DNA from: Pullulanibacillus sp. KACC 23026
GTDB taxonomy: Bacteria; Bacillota; Bacilli; Bacillales; Sporolactobacillaceae
NCBI RefSeq assembly: GCF_029094525.1
Contig: NZ_CP119107.1
Span: 2,232,001 to 2,296,000, forward strand
Reading direction: 5' to 3'
Length of the DNA stretch: 64,000 nucleotides
Position 1 is the first letter of the stretch. Each line of letters starts with the position of its first letter. The position numbers were made by a program, and so were the translations under genes. The notes beneath the pieces are model-generated. The model did no database searches. It was not told the DNA's origin and saw only the letters and a program-made list of their open reading frames with translations. Of this stretch, positions 8,094 to 16,833 are shown one piece after another.

Positions 8094-8935
8094 GCGTAAC
8101 GAGGATTCGCTAACCGCCGCGAATCCGGTCGGAATGCCGAAATAACGGAATGACGTTACGCCTATTTTGTTTGAGCGTAACGAGGATACACTATCCGCCG
8201 CTAAACGGGGCTGGAATGCCGAAATAACGGAATGACGTTACGCCTATTTCGGTTGAGCGTAACGAGGATACGCTATCCGCCGCTAAATGGGGCTGAAATG
8301 CCAAAATAACGGAATGTCGTTACGCCTATTTCGGTTGAGCGTAACGAGGATTCGCTAACCGCCGCGAATCCGGCCGGAATGCCGAAATAAAGGATTGACG
8401 TTACACCTATTTCGGTTGAGCGTAACAAGGATACGCTATCCGCCGCGAAATGGGACGGAATGACGAAATAACGGAATGTCGTTACGCCTATTTCGGTTGA
8501 GCGTAACGAGGATTCGCTATCCGCCGCGAATCCGGCCGGAATGCCGAAATAACGGATTGACGTTACGCCTATTTCGGTTGAGCGTAACGAGGATACGCTA
8601 TCCGCCGCGAAATGGGACGGAATGCCGAAATAACGGAATGTCGTTACGCCTATTTCGGTTGAGCGTAACGAGGATACGCTATCCGCCGCGAATCCGGCCG
8701 GAATGCCGAAACAACGGACTGATGTTACGCCTATTTCGTTTGAGCGTAACCAGAATACGCTATCCGCTTGCAAATGGGCCAGAATGCCGAAATAAAGGAT
8801 TGACGTTACGCCTATTTCGTTTGAGCGTAACGAGGATACACTATCCGCCGCTAAACGGGGCTGGAATGCCGAAATAACGGAATGTCGTTACACCTATTTC
8901 GGTTGAGCGTAACGAGCATTCTCTATTTAACTCGG
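8094..8935. repeat. 81-82 bp tandem repeat array, about 10.3 copies
   Basis: Units start at GCGTAAC, at 8094, 8175, 8257, 8339, 8420, 8501, 8582, 8663, 8744, 8825 and 8907 (last copy partial). Each unit joins CGTTACGC, a 13-base spacer ending in GGTTGA, and GCGTAACG, so every junction can form an 8 bp stem. A second short inverted pair, GGATTCGC with GCGAATCC, lies within some units. Copies differ by scattered substitutions and one base of length. The 81-base period (27 codons) leaves long open frames on both strands, but they have no ribosome sites and reflect the repeat only. No gene is present here. Confidence 0.92.
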
Positions 8936-9605
8936 AACGGCCCATTTTACCCAGGAAGTTGACCAGTAACGTAGCCTAGTTACGCTTCTTATGTTAAAAC
9001 GGGACGATTTTCCACATTGGTTAGACAACCACCCATTTTTGTTAAGTGTTTAAACATAAAAACAGTGCCCGAGAAAAACTCATAGGTTAAATCTATACTT
9101 GGGAAGAAGGGAGTCGCGGCGTTAGCGATTTTGTTCGTTAGACATTAATGTAAGGAAGGTTTTGTGTAGTGAATTTATATTTGTTTCAGCTTTATAATTG
9201 TTAACAATTGTTCGGCCGTGTACCTTGAACTGTATTTGAATCCCCCCGTGAAACCACTCGGTGACCATGCTAAAGGGAGCATGTGAATAAAAGCTCGCAG
9301 TAAGCTCTGCATTTATATCTGTCTCCGCGTCTTGAAAATGGACATCTTGTAATGCTAGATTTTAAGGACGTCGCATTCCTTTCGTATTAAGTCCCTTGAG
9401 ATTTACTCAGGGGCTTCTTCTTTTGGTCTATAAACTTCTAAATAATGAAATAGACAAAACTATTTTGTTCCTTTACAACTGTTACAGCTTTCCCTTCTCT
9501 TGTTAACCTCTTTTAATCTTCTTGAAAAAATAACGAAAATGCAAGGCCAGGCTTGATTTAAACGCTGTAATAGGGTCAATCGTCCTTGTTTGGGCAAAGC
9601 CGTTA
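8936..9605. other. Intergenic region after the tandem array, no convincing gene
   Basis: The stretch holds a GTAAC/GTTAC hairpin near 8969-8987, a copy of a dispersed short repeat (9062-9126), a small CATGCT/AGCATG hairpin near 9267-9285, and a terminator-like hairpin at 9389-9416 (AAG-CCC-GAG stem with one bulge, followed by TTCTTCTTTT). The terminator with no gene before it could end a small RNA, but I recognise no RNA family. No start codon with a ribosome site and sizeable frame was found. Confidence 0.5.
9062..9126 (+). repeat. Dispersed short repeat, copy 1
   Basis: A block ending in TATACTTGGGAAGAAGGGAG plus a GCGG-GTTAGC tail matches 30188-30249 with few changes. The shared part begins at CAGTGCC in both places. 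Neither copy lies in a gene. Confidence 0.7.
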
Positions 9606-9662
9606 TTGGGAAAGAAGTGTGTATTAAAAGAGAGAGAGAAAAGAAGGAGAGAGAAACTAACT

Positions 9663-10802
9663 ATGAAAATCAATAAGGTTCAACCTTATAGTGATGCTTC
9701 AGGGCTGTTAGATTTATTACGATTTTTATCTGCGCTAACTGTCTTAGAATTGCATGCGACCTTAAAACACGTCATTCCAGGCTATCAGGCAGTAATGGTG
9801 TTTTTTGTTTTAAGCGGTTATTTTGTTGGATCGGGGGTTCTAAAAAATGTATTGCAGCAAAGCTGGTCATGGAGCCAATATTTAATTAATCGTTTCGTTC
9901 GATTGTGGATTGTCTTACTCCCCTCCCTATGTCTAACCATAATCTGGGTAAAACTGCAAAACGCCATGACAGATCAGACTATACACAATGACAGTCTAAA
10001 AAGCTTTATGATCAACGCCTTGTTTTTAAAAGGACAATTTACGCCTTCATTTGGACAGAATGGTGTTTTATGGAGTTTAACTTACGAGTTCTGGTATTAT
10101 ATCCTGTTTCCACCGCTTGCTTTATTTCTTTTCTCTAAATCAATTAGGAAACGGTTCTTATATTTTGTTGTTACGGTAGCTTTAGCTTATTTTATTTATC
10201 AGGTTCTAGGGCCAAGAGTACTCAAATACTTCTCTATTTGGCTGATGGGTGCAGGAGTGGCTATCCTTCCAAGACTTAAATGGGAATCGAAGCGGCTTAA
10301 TCGAGTCGTAATGGTGTTAGCCTCGGCAGCAGCCATTGGTTCTCTATGGCTGCCGGATGCTTTGCTTCATTATACACCGACCTCCAATGTCAATGCTGAG
10401 CCCTTTATACCTGATTTGATAATTGGTCTTAGCTACAGTTTACTTATCTATACCATCATTAGTTTTTATAAGAATACGACCTTTTTGACAGGACTCACTC
10501 GGACGGCTACTTTTTTGGCAGGGTTCTCTTATACCTTGTATTTAATCCATTTTCCGGTATTTAATTTTATTCGAGCAAGTCATAAAGACCATGCTGTTCC
10601 GTTACTTGAGCATTTTCAACCTTCACAAAATTTAAGAGACAATATAGTCCTTGTTATTCTTATGATTGTTTATGCATGGGTGATCTCACGTCTAACAGAA
10701 GAACATACTCCTAAAATTAGGAGAATGATCCAAAAGCTCATATCTTATCCTCGAACTGTTCTTTGGCGAGTAAGCACTAAGTCAGAAAAGGGTTATGATT
10801 AA
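9663..10802 (+). CDS. Membrane acyltransferase, OafA/YrhL-like (acyltransferase 3)
   Basis: This polytopic protein of the acyltransferase-3 family usually transfers acetyl or other acyl groups to surface polysaccharides or peptidoglycan. The N-terminus has the typical SGLLDLLRFLSALTVLELH block, followed by VFFVLSGYFVG and WSLTYEFWYY, and about ten hydrophobic segments follow. I chose the ATG at 9663 (379 residues), which starts MKINKVQPYSD; an upstream TTG at 9606 in frame would add a charged, low-complexity leader with no family counterpart. AAGGAG at 9644 is a little distant (13 bases). The usual family histidine is replaced in context by LELHATLKH. The acceptor is unknown, and there is no linked transporter or glycosyltransferase. 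Confidence 0.83.
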   Translation: MKINKVQPYSDASGLLDLLRFLSALTVLELHATLKHVIPGYQAVMVFFVLSGYFVGSGVLKNVLQQSWSWSQYLINRFVRLWIVLLPSLCLTIIWVKLQNAMTDQTIHNDSLKSFMINALFLKGQFTPSFGQNGVLWSLTYEFWYYILFPPLALFLFSKSIRKRFLYFVVTVALAYFIYQVLGPRVLKYFSIWLMGAGVAILPRLKWESKRLNRVVMVLASAAAIGSLWLPDALLHYTPTSNVNAEPFIPDLIIGLSYSLLIYTIISFYKNTTFLTGLTRTATFLAGFSYTLYLIHFPVFNFIRASHKDHAVPLLEHFQPSQNLRDNIVLVILMIVYAWVISRLTEEHTPKIRRMIQKLISYPRTVLWRVSTKSEKGYD

Positions 10803-11123
10803 TCGATTTCAATTAGTTTTCCAAACGATCATATAAAAGATAAAGTAGTCGTCAAAGAAGGAAGTTAATCGTGGTGAATCCTTTCTTTTAATGACCTTTA
10901 AGTCCCATTTAATGCGTTTAATTGGTAGCATTCTTCATTTACAAACGGTAAGTTGTTTCTATCTGATTGGTATACAAGTCTAGGTTGTCCGAATGAGCTA
11001 TGTATCCCTTCCTGCTCATCACTGGTTGAGTAGGGTTCAATTTTTATTCCTCAAACTTAAGTGATGATGTGAATATTTACATTTTTTGTTTTGTATAATG
11101 TAAAGCTTAATGTTTAGGGAGGG
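10803..11123. other. Intergenic region with a candidate -10 element
   Basis: The 320 bases between the acyltransferase and the small membrane protein contain no supported frame. TATAAT at 11094-11099, preceded by TG, is a likely extended -10 for the downstream gene; a well-spaced -35 is not clear. A good ribosome site (AGGGAGGG) ends the region. Confidence 0.5.
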
Positions 11124-11486
11124 ATGAGATTGGAAGAAAAAAGGATGAAACGAATTGCGTTTTGGGGACGATTTATGGGGATACTCACCATGATAGTTGG
11201 TTGTCTTTCTGCAATTGGCGGGTTATTTTGCTTTGTTGTTGGAGCTATTCCGGGTATCATGAGTGTGATCACAGGGTATTTTATTTATAAGAGTGGCAGT
11301 GAGGCAGCCCTTTATTTAAGAACTAAAGAAGAAGGACGGATCGAAGGGATCCTTGACTATTACTCTAAGTATCTTTTTCTCCAAGGTCTATTAGTTATAA
11401 TAGCAGTCGTCTTATTTATCATCATGTTCCTGATAATGGGAGCGGTCGTTATGTCCGGCTTTCATCATGTCATGTCTCTCCGTTAA
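11124..11486 (+). CDS. Small membrane protein, DUF5362-like
   Basis: A protein of up to 120 residues with two hydrophobic hairpins: residues about 10-55 (FMGILTMIVGCLSAIGGLFC and on) and 85-112. A short loop containing YKSGSEAALYL joins them. The pattern resembles DUF5362 proteins, small integral membrane proteins of unknown function in Bacillales; this is from memory and not certain. The ATG at 11124 touches the AGGGAGGG site, so the TTG at 11130 (two codons later), with normal spacing, may be the real start. It stands alone between its own promoter-like element and terminator. Confidence 0.7.
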   Translation: MRLEEKRMKRIAFWGRFMGILTMIVGCLSAIGGLFCFVVGAIPGIMSVITGYFIYKSGSEAALYLRTKEEGRIEGILDYYSKYLFLQGLLVIIAVVLFIIMFLIMGAVVMSGFHHVMSLR

Positions 11487-11498
11487 CTAGGCTGATGC

Positions 11499-11525
11499 GG
11501 CTTCCCTTTAAGGGGGGCCTTTTTA
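11499..11525 (+). terminator. Rho-independent terminator
   Basis: GGCTTCCC pairs with GGGGGGCC (two G-T pairs) across a TTTAA loop, followed by a T-run. It ends the small membrane protein gene. Confidence 0.8.
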
Positions 11526-11628
11526 ATGTTTTTTAAAAGGATTCTGAAAATTGATTCTTGATGTGAATTCAAATTTGAGATAAATTGAGATAAATTGAGG
11601 GTAAGGAAAAAATGGGTATTTCACAAAA

Positions 11629-11642
11629 TGAAATCGATTACA
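11629..11642. promoter_or_regulatory. cre-like or LacI-family operator
   Basis: TGAAATCGATTACA is a near-perfect palindrome fitting the CcpA cre consensus (TG..A.CG.T..CA). It lies about 30 bases before the start of the GH3 glycosidase fragment, where a catabolite-repression site would be expected. Confidence 0.6.
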
Positions 11643-11673
11643 ATCAAAGGATGATGATGGGGAGGTTTGACCG

Positions 11674-11838
11674 ATGAAGACTTTTCAACTTGATGGGAAG
11701 CGCTATATGAAGCTTGCGCGAACTGCGGTTTCAGAAGGAGCCGTTCTTTTAAAAAATGAAAACGAGACCTTACCAATCAAAGCAGGGACGAGGAGCTTAA
11801 AGACATTCAATTTAAGCTACAAAAAGCATTCAGTATGA
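11674..11838 (+). pseudogene. GH3 beta-glucosidase N-terminal fragment
   Basis: The ATG at 11674 follows a good GGGGAGG site and opens a 54-codon frame. Residues 10-36 (YMKLARTAVSEGAVLLKNEN and then ETLPIKA) match the conserved N-terminus of a family 3 glycoside hydrolase. Such enzymes are roughly 700-800 residues, so nearly the whole gene is missing. After residue 37 the reading no longer resembles the family, which marks the deletion joint. The upstream operator and ribosome site survive. A GGGTA/TACCC hairpin followed by T-rich DNA lies at about 11889-11932. Confidence 0.7.
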
Positions 11839-11969
11839 AAGATTAAAGCAGAGATTAATAGACATTTTTAAAACAAAAGAGAAGAGACGGGTACTTACCC
11901 GAGGACCTCTTGTCTTTGATTTTTGTTGGAGGGTAAACGATCTAGATTAGGGTTGGAAAGGATAGATGA

Positions 11970-12353
11970 ATGATGAAAAAAATCGTCTTAGGAATTTTCT
12001 ATCTAGTAATAATTCCGATTAGCTTGATCGGCTGTTCCTCATCTATTACGGGTTCAGGGAGTTCCGCTTCTTGGTCATATTCGTTTGTTGTGGTGAACGG
12101 CGTCCATTATGGGGTTTCAGACAAGGACTCAGAGGTTCAGCCAAGCGAAGTAGGACAAAAGCTTGGGAAGGTTAAGCGAAATGTGGTGAACATGGATGCA
12201 GGTGCTTCAAATGGTGTTCTGAAAAATTTCGATTCGAATTACCTCGATAAGGGAACAAAACTCTATGAAGACAAGTTAGACACTCACGCTATTGTTTATG
12301 AAAAAGAGGGTAAGTATTACCTTGCAAAAGGAGTTAAAAAGTCTTCCAACTAG
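11970..12353 (+). CDS. Putative lipoprotein of unknown function
   Basis: The 127-residue protein has a lysine-initiated hydrophobic signal segment and a lipobox ending in LIGC (Cys about residue 22), so it should be lipid-anchored on the outer face of the membrane. The mature part is small and polar (VVVNGVHYGVSDKDSEVQPS near its start) and could be a small beta-rich domain. I do not recognise the family. Two adjacent ATGs (11970 and 11973) are possible starts. A 14 bp terminator stem follows, and the gene appears monocistronic. Confidence 0.75.
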   Translation: MMKKIVLGIFYLVIIPISLIGCSSSITGSGSSASWSYSFVVVNGVHYGVSDKDSEVQPSEVGQKLGKVKRNVVNMDAGASNGVLKNFDSNYLDKGTKLYEDKLDTHAIVYEKEGKYYLAKGVKKSSN

Positions 12354-12427
12354 GATGTTTAGGTGATCATCAAAACTCGTCTAAGCTAATTAGTAGAGTA
12401 AGGCATCAGTTGTTTTTCCATCCTGAT

Positions 12428-12461
12428 CTAAAAGACTAGTCCCTTGTGACTAGTCTTTTAG
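12428..12461 (+). terminator. Strong hairpin, probable terminator
   Basis: A perfect 14 bp stem (CTAAAAGACTAGTC and its complement) with a CCTTGT loop, followed by TTGCTTTTTAG. It separates the lipoprotein gene from the xylose sensor operon and may work in both directions. Confidence 0.75.
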
Positions 12462-12531
12462 TTGCTTTTTAGCCCTTTCTATTTATATACTGTTTTAAAA
12501 CCCGTGAAAAAAATTAAGGAAGGTATTGCCT

Positions 12532-13533
12532 GTGAAAGTGCGTGGACTTATATATGCTTTTCTTATTGTTGGCTTTCTTGCTTCGGCCTCACTTGGTCTT
12601 CATTTCTTTTTGAAGGCGCTTCATTATAAAACGGTTTTGACGAATAATTCGGGGACGAAGCCAAAAGCGTACCATCTTGTCCTTATACCAGAGGAAGTGA
12701 GGAATCCTTACTGGCAAATGGTAAAAAAAGGAGCCGATGAGGCAGGAAAAGAGAATAATGCTGTTGTTGAGTATACAGGACCGATTCAAACGAGTATTAG
12801 TGAGCATATCCGCTTTATTGACGAAGCCATTTCATCTAAAGTGGATGGCATTATAACTCAAGGGCTTAACCCCGACCAAATGACGAGTGTCATTAACAAA
12901 GCAGTAGAACAAGGCATTCCTGTTATTACCATTGATACAGATGCACCAAAAAGTAAACGTTCCGCCTATGTTGGGACAGATAATTACGAAGCGGGAGAAA
13001 AGGCGGGGGAGGCTCTTGCAGAAGCAACCAAAGGAAGAGCGAATGTCGCGATTATTATTGGAAGCAAGGTGTCCGCTAATCAGCAAGAACGTGTAAGCGG
13101 ATTCAAAAATGCTCTGAAAAATTACCCTCATATTAAGATTGTAGCGATTGAATCCTCAAATATCTCACGGATTCAGGCGGCTGAAAAAACGTTCGATATT
13201 TATCAAGACCATCCGGATGTTAATGCCTTTTTTGGGACGAGTGCTCTCGACGGTTTAGGGATTGCTTCTGTGACATCATCAGATCCTCAAACGAAACCTT
13301 TCATTATTGGATTCGATGACTTGCCCGACACGCTAAAAGACATCAAAGAAGGAAAAATAGATGAGACAGTGGCTCAAGAACCTTATTTGATGGGCTATCA
13401 AAGTGTTGAATTAATGATAAAACTGCTTCAAGGAAAACCCATTCCGACCATCAATTACACAGATACGACGATTCTTGATTCATCCAATTTACCTCCAACT
13501 AATTCAGGAAGTGAGGTTGGAGGGACACCATGA
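12532..13533 (+). CDS. Membrane-anchored sugar-binding sensor protein (XylFII-like)
   Basis: A periplasmic-binding-type (Peripla_BP_4) domain sits behind an N-terminal membrane anchor (residues about 4-27) with no lipobox. The binding fold begins YHLVLIPEEVRNPYWQMVKK and contains VDGIITQGLNP, GIPVITIDTDAP and a C-terminal IIGFDDLPDTL block. It overlaps the histidine kinase gene by 4 bases. In clostridia a protein of this type (XylFII) senses xylose outside the cell and works with a LytS-type kinase; the order here is the same. The GTG at 12532 has ideal spacing from AAGGAAGG, better than the TTG at 12526. Confidence 0.85.
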   Translation: MKVRGLIYAFLIVGFLASASLGLHFFLKALHYKTVLTNNSGTKPKAYHLVLIPEEVRNPYWQMVKKGADEAGKENNAVVEYTGPIQTSISEHIRFIDEAISSKVDGIITQGLNPDQMTSVINKAVEQGIPVITIDTDAPKSKRSAYVGTDNYEAGEKAGEALAEATKGRANVAIIIGSKVSANQQERVSGFKNALKNYPHIKIVAIESSNISRIQAAEKTFDIYQDHPDVNAFFGTSALDGLGIASVTSSDPQTKPFIIGFDDLPDTLKDIKEGKIDETVAQEPYLMGYQSVELMIKLLQGKPIPTINYTDTTILDSSNLPPTNSGSEVGGTP

Positions 13534-15014
13534 TCCGAATTCGAACGAAGCTCCTTTTGTTTTTTCTTGTCCTTATCGTTCTGTTAAACAGTATCGCTTA
13601 TTTCTTGTTTCGAAATGAGCAAGATTCTATAAGGCAATATGATCGGTTTCTCAGCGGTTTCTTCTTGTTGAATCAGGTCTCTCAAAAGACGGATTCTCTT
13701 TATCAATCGCTAGAAACGTATTTAAATAGTCAATCAAATGGTGATTACCAAACTTATCTTAAACAAAGAAAGCAGCTTGTTACGATACAGAATCAACTCC
13801 CAAGCATTCAGACAAAAGAAAACACAGTGTCTCTTGAAAACTATGAGAACATGATCATCAGTTATTTGGATGAGAGTGAGAGGGTCGTCAATGAGTTTAA
13901 AAAAAACGAAGTGGATCTCTATTCCAAACATTTAACAGAAACCGAAAACATTCAAGGGTATATACACCAGACGACTCTTGATCTTATTAATTCAGCCTTA
14001 ACAAATTATAATGGCTTTTACTCTAATCTTAGAATGAAAGACAGTTTGTTCCAGAACATGGGACTCTGTATTTTTGTCTCCAGTGTGTTTCTCGGTTTTC
14101 TCTTTGCCTTCTGGTTCTCAAGAGGTATCACAAAGCCTATACGTCGTTTAACGGCTGCAGCAGAAGAAATATCAAAAGGGAATTTTGACGGTCCCCCTGT
14201 AAAAGTGTCAACGAGGGATGAGATGCAATTTTTGACCCAAACCTTTAATGATATGAGAAAAAATATTGTTCAGCTGATTGGCGAAATTCATGAAAAGGCG
14301 GAGTTAGACCGCCTATTGAAAGAAATGGAGTTGAAAAGTCTTCAGAGTCAAATCAACCCCCATTTTTTATTTAATGTTTTGAATACAATTTCTAAGAAGG
14401 CTTATTTAGAAGAAGCAGAAGAAATAAGTGAGTTGATCGATTCTGTGGCGGCGATGCTGAGGTATAATCTCGGCCAATTAAATCAACCAGTGACCTTAGA
14501 GCAAGAGGTTAGGGTAATTAAAGATTACGTTTATATTCAAACGACTCGTTTCCAAGATCGTGTCGTATTTGAACTTAACATTGATGAAAAAGCTTGTAAC
14601 ATCTTCATGCCGAACTTAACGCTTCAGCCTTTAGTCGAAAATGCGTTTATTCACGGTATTGAACCGTATGAAGAAGCCGGAAAAATTGTCGTGAATGTGA
14701 AGGATTTTGAATCGTACGTACAAATTGAAGTGCGTGATACAGGTAAGGGAATGGATCAGGAAACGATTCATTCCATCCTATCTGAAGAAGAGTTCTTATC
14801 CCCTGTTCGGATTAAAAAGAGTGGTCACTCCACTGGGATTGGGGTGAAAAATGTCATTAGACGTTTGCAATTGTTTTATCAAAAGAAAGAGGTAGTGGAA
14901 ATTGAGTCAACACTAGGGAGCGGAACAACCATTCGTCTTTTGCTCCCCAAAAAAGCTAACGGAAGCGCTATAAACGGAGGAGAAAGAATTGACACATATA
15001 TTAATTGTGGATGA
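13530..15014 (+). CDS. Sensor histidine kinase, LytS/YesM type
   Basis: The 494-residue kinase has transmembrane segments at about 6-27 and 176-198, an extracytoplasmic helical region between them, a HAMP domain (about 198-250), a His_kinase domain with the phospho-accepting H278 in SQINPHFLFNVLNTI, and a HATPase domain (LQPLVENAFIHG, then RDTGKGMD). It would receive the ligand state from the binding protein encoded just upstream and phosphorylate the regulator encoded just downstream, with which it overlaps by 26 bases. The extracellular part lacks an obvious ligand fold, which suits dependence on a separate binding protein. Confidence 0.9.
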   Translation: MIRIRTKLLLFFLVLIVLLNSIAYFLFRNEQDSIRQYDRFLSGFFLLNQVSQKTDSLYQSLETYLNSQSNGDYQTYLKQRKQLVTIQNQLPSIQTKENTVSLENYENMIISYLDESERVVNEFKKNEVDLYSKHLTETENIQGYIHQTTLDLINSALTNYNGFYSNLRMKDSLFQNMGLCIFVSSVFLGFLFAFWFSRGITKPIRRLTAAAEEISKGNFDGPPVKVSTRDEMQFLTQTFNDMRKNIVQLIGEIHEKAELDRLLKEMELKSLQSQINPHFLFNVLNTISKKAYLEEAEEISELIDSVAAMLRYNLGQLNQPVTLEQEVRVIKDYVYIQTTRFQDRVVFELNIDEKACNIFMPNLTLQPLVENAFIHGIEPYEEAGKIVVNVKDFESYVQIEVRDTGKGMDQETIHSILSEEEFLSPVRIKKSGHSTGIGVKNVIRRLQLFYQKKEVVEIESTLGSGTTIRLLLPKKANGSAINGGERIDTYINCG

Positions 15015-16563
15015 CGAAAGGCTGGAACGCTTAGCGATGAAGAAGATTCTCATGACGGCATTCCCAGAAGTGCAGGAAGTGGGGGAAGCACGTACTGGCG
15101 GAGAAGCCGTCTCTTATGCTGAGCAGAAAAATCCTGATCTCGTTCTGATGGATATTAAAATGCCTGGTATGGATGGACTTCAAGCCATTCAAGAGATAAA
15201 AAAACATAATGAGCAGACTCGTTTTATTATGGTTTCCGCTTTCGATACGTTTGAGTATGCTCAACAGGCCATTCGGGAGGGCGTAAAGGATTATTTAGTT
15301 AAACCAAGCAAGAAGGAAGAAATTATTGAGACAGTATCCAGGGTGCTTCAAGAACTGGAGAAAGAAAAAGAAAAACTTGAGAAAGAAGAGGAAATCCAAG
15401 CCAATTATTACAGGGCTTTAAGCCAGCTTCAAACCGATTGGGTGGCAGGTCTATTATTAAATCACATTAATCGGGAATCTTTTTATTTAGAGGCTTTCTC
15501 TGTGGGAGATTTCCAGCAATTTGTGGCAATGGTTATAGATTTTCAGCCTAGGAGTGGGAATCAAGTCATTTCTTCAGAAGACCAAACCCGAATTTATAGA
15601 GAGTTTGAGAACCTGATTAATTCCATCTGTCAAGCAGCCATAGGGCCGTTGATGAGCTTTCAGATTCCAGTTTTATTACCATTTAATGAGGATGGAAAAG
15701 AAGCCTCTATCCAAAGTCGTGCAACCGCGATTGCCAGAAAGCTCCTCAAAATAATGGAGAAAGCTTTCCCTGACATAAAATGCGGCATCGGGATTGGAAC
15801 GCCTGTTGAAGATGTTTATCAATTTTCAGACTCCTATCAAAAAGCCATTTTAGCATTAGGAGAAACGACAGCCAATGTCAATTATATGGTTTACCACCCC
15901 TCGATTTTGTCTAAACGCTCAGAAACAAAGCTTAATGAGCTTGAAAATTTGCTTCTCGAGTCAATTCGTGCTGGCGACAGTCATTCATTTGAAAAAGTTT
16001 TCTATGAGTTTTTTGCAGAGCTATCGGCTTTTTATGATCATTCGATAAAAAACATCATGCAGCATTTAGATGAAATGAGAGTCCTTTTAAACCGGTATCT
16101 AAAAGAGTGGCACTCCGATTATTTATTGCCAGAGCATGCCTTTAACTCTGAGACTTATGTTCTGCTTCGTGAACGCGCAAGAAGTCAGCTATTAAATTTA
16201 GTACAATATATTAATAACTGGCAAACCGAACGCTCAAATGGGGTTATTTATAAGGCCAAAGATTGGATTGATGCACACTTTTGTGAAGCAGTTACGCTCG
16301 ATGATGTGGCAGCAGAAGTCCAGTTAAGTCCATATTACTTCAGCAAATTGTTTAAAGAACACTACGGACAGACGTTTATTGATTATCTGACACAAAAGCG
16401 AATTGAATTATCTAAGAGTCTATTAATCAATACGGAAAAGACTTTTAAAGAGATTTGCTTTGAGGTCGGATATCACGATCCCAATTATTTTAGCCGAGTC
16501 TTTAAGAAAATGACGGGAAAAACACCAAGTGACTATCGAAAAAATGGCCTAACACTAAGTTAG
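14989..16563 (+). CDS. Response regulator with AraC-type output, YesN-like
   Basis: The receiver domain has the acidic pocket VDDE (residues 8-10), the phospho-acceptor D55 in LVLMDIKMPGMDG, and a C-terminal lysine in DYLVKPSKKEE. A long middle region follows, then an AraC-type double helix-turn-helix (about 424-520, with VAAEVQLSPYYFSKLFKEHY and FKEICFEVGYHDPNYFSRVF). It starts with TTG at 14989 behind GGAGGAGA. The likely target is the xylFGH promoter, where two direct repeats 21 bases apart lie just upstream of the -35 element. A weak hairpin and T-run follow the stop. Confidence 0.92.
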   Translation: MTHILIVDDERLERLAMKKILMTAFPEVQEVGEARTGGEAVSYAEQKNPDLVLMDIKMPGMDGLQAIQEIKKHNEQTRFIMVSAFDTFEYAQQAIREGVKDYLVKPSKKEEIIETVSRVLQELEKEKEKLEKEEEIQANYYRALSQLQTDWVAGLLLNHINRESFYLEAFSVGDFQQFVAMVIDFQPRSGNQVISSEDQTRIYREFENLINSICQAAIGPLMSFQIPVLLPFNEDGKEASIQSRATAIARKLLKIMEKAFPDIKCGIGIGTPVEDVYQFSDSYQKAILALGETTANVNYMVYHPSILSKRSETKLNELENLLLESIRAGDSHSFEKVFYEFFAELSAFYDHSIKNIMQHLDEMRVLLNRYLKEWHSDYLLPEHAFNSETYVLLRERARSQLLNLVQYINNWQTERSNGVIYKAKDWIDAHFCEAVTLDDVAAEVQLSPYYFSKLFKEHYGQTFIDYLTQKRIELSKSLLINTEKTFKEICFEVGYHDPNYFSRVFKKMTGKTPSDYRKNGLTLS

Positions 16564-16691
16564 TGCTATTTTTTTTATTTTTTTTGAGGGGACAGACCTC
16601 TTAGGGCAGTCAAACTTTTTAGTGGAGGTAATCCACACTCAATAGTTAGTGCATACGGTTGCGTACATCTGGTTTTTTTTCAATCACAAAT

Positions 16692-16724
16692 AAGTGCAGA
16701 AAGACGACAAAAAAGTGAAGAAAG
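16692..16724 (+). promoter_or_regulatory. Probable AraC-type activator site (21 bp direct repeats)
   Basis: AAGTGCAGAAAG at 16692-16703 and AAGTGAAGAAAG at 16713-16724 match at 11 of 12 positions and start exactly 21 bases apart, two helical turns. They end 7 bases before the candidate -35, the usual place for AraC-family activators. The YesN-like regulator encoded just upstream is the natural candidate to bind. Confidence 0.7.
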
Positions 16725-16731
16725 TTCAACT

Positions 16732-16760
16732 TTGGAAACGGATTCAATGATTTATATTAA
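16732..16760 (+). promoter_or_regulatory. Candidate sigma-A promoter of xylFGH
   Basis: TTGGAA (16732-16737) and TATTAA (16755-16760) are separated by 17 bases. Both hexamers are imperfect, which suits an activator-dependent promoter with the direct repeats immediately upstream. Confidence 0.55.
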
Positions 16761-16764
16761 TAGT

Positions 16765-16791
16765 TGTGAACGGTTACAGAAAACGCTTACT
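16765..16791. promoter_or_regulatory. Two abutting cre-like sites
   Basis: TGTGAACGGTTACA (16765-16778) and AGAAAACGCTTACT (16778-16791) each match the CcpA cre pattern with a single deviation, and they share one base. They lie at the expected transcription start of xylFGH, where bound CcpA would block initiation or early elongation. Confidence 0.6.
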
Positions 16792-16833
16792 AAAGCGAAA
16801 ATACCTTTAACCAAAAAGGGAGGAAATCAAATT

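Noticed and set aside
8273-8877. Long open frames on both strands inside the 81 bp array
   Set aside because: The 81-base period is a multiple of three, so any stop-free unit gives a long frame. No ribosome site, no family resemblance, and the 82-base units break the frame.
9200-9425. Possible structured RNA (6S, SRP or riboswitch) ending at the orphan terminator
   Set aside because: I compared it with the consensus features of common RNA families as I know them and found no match. Only small local hairpins are present.
11886-11932. Continuation of the GH3 gene after the fragment
   Set aside because: No frame beyond 11838 resembles the family; the region is a hairpin followed by T-rich DNA, that is, a terminator.
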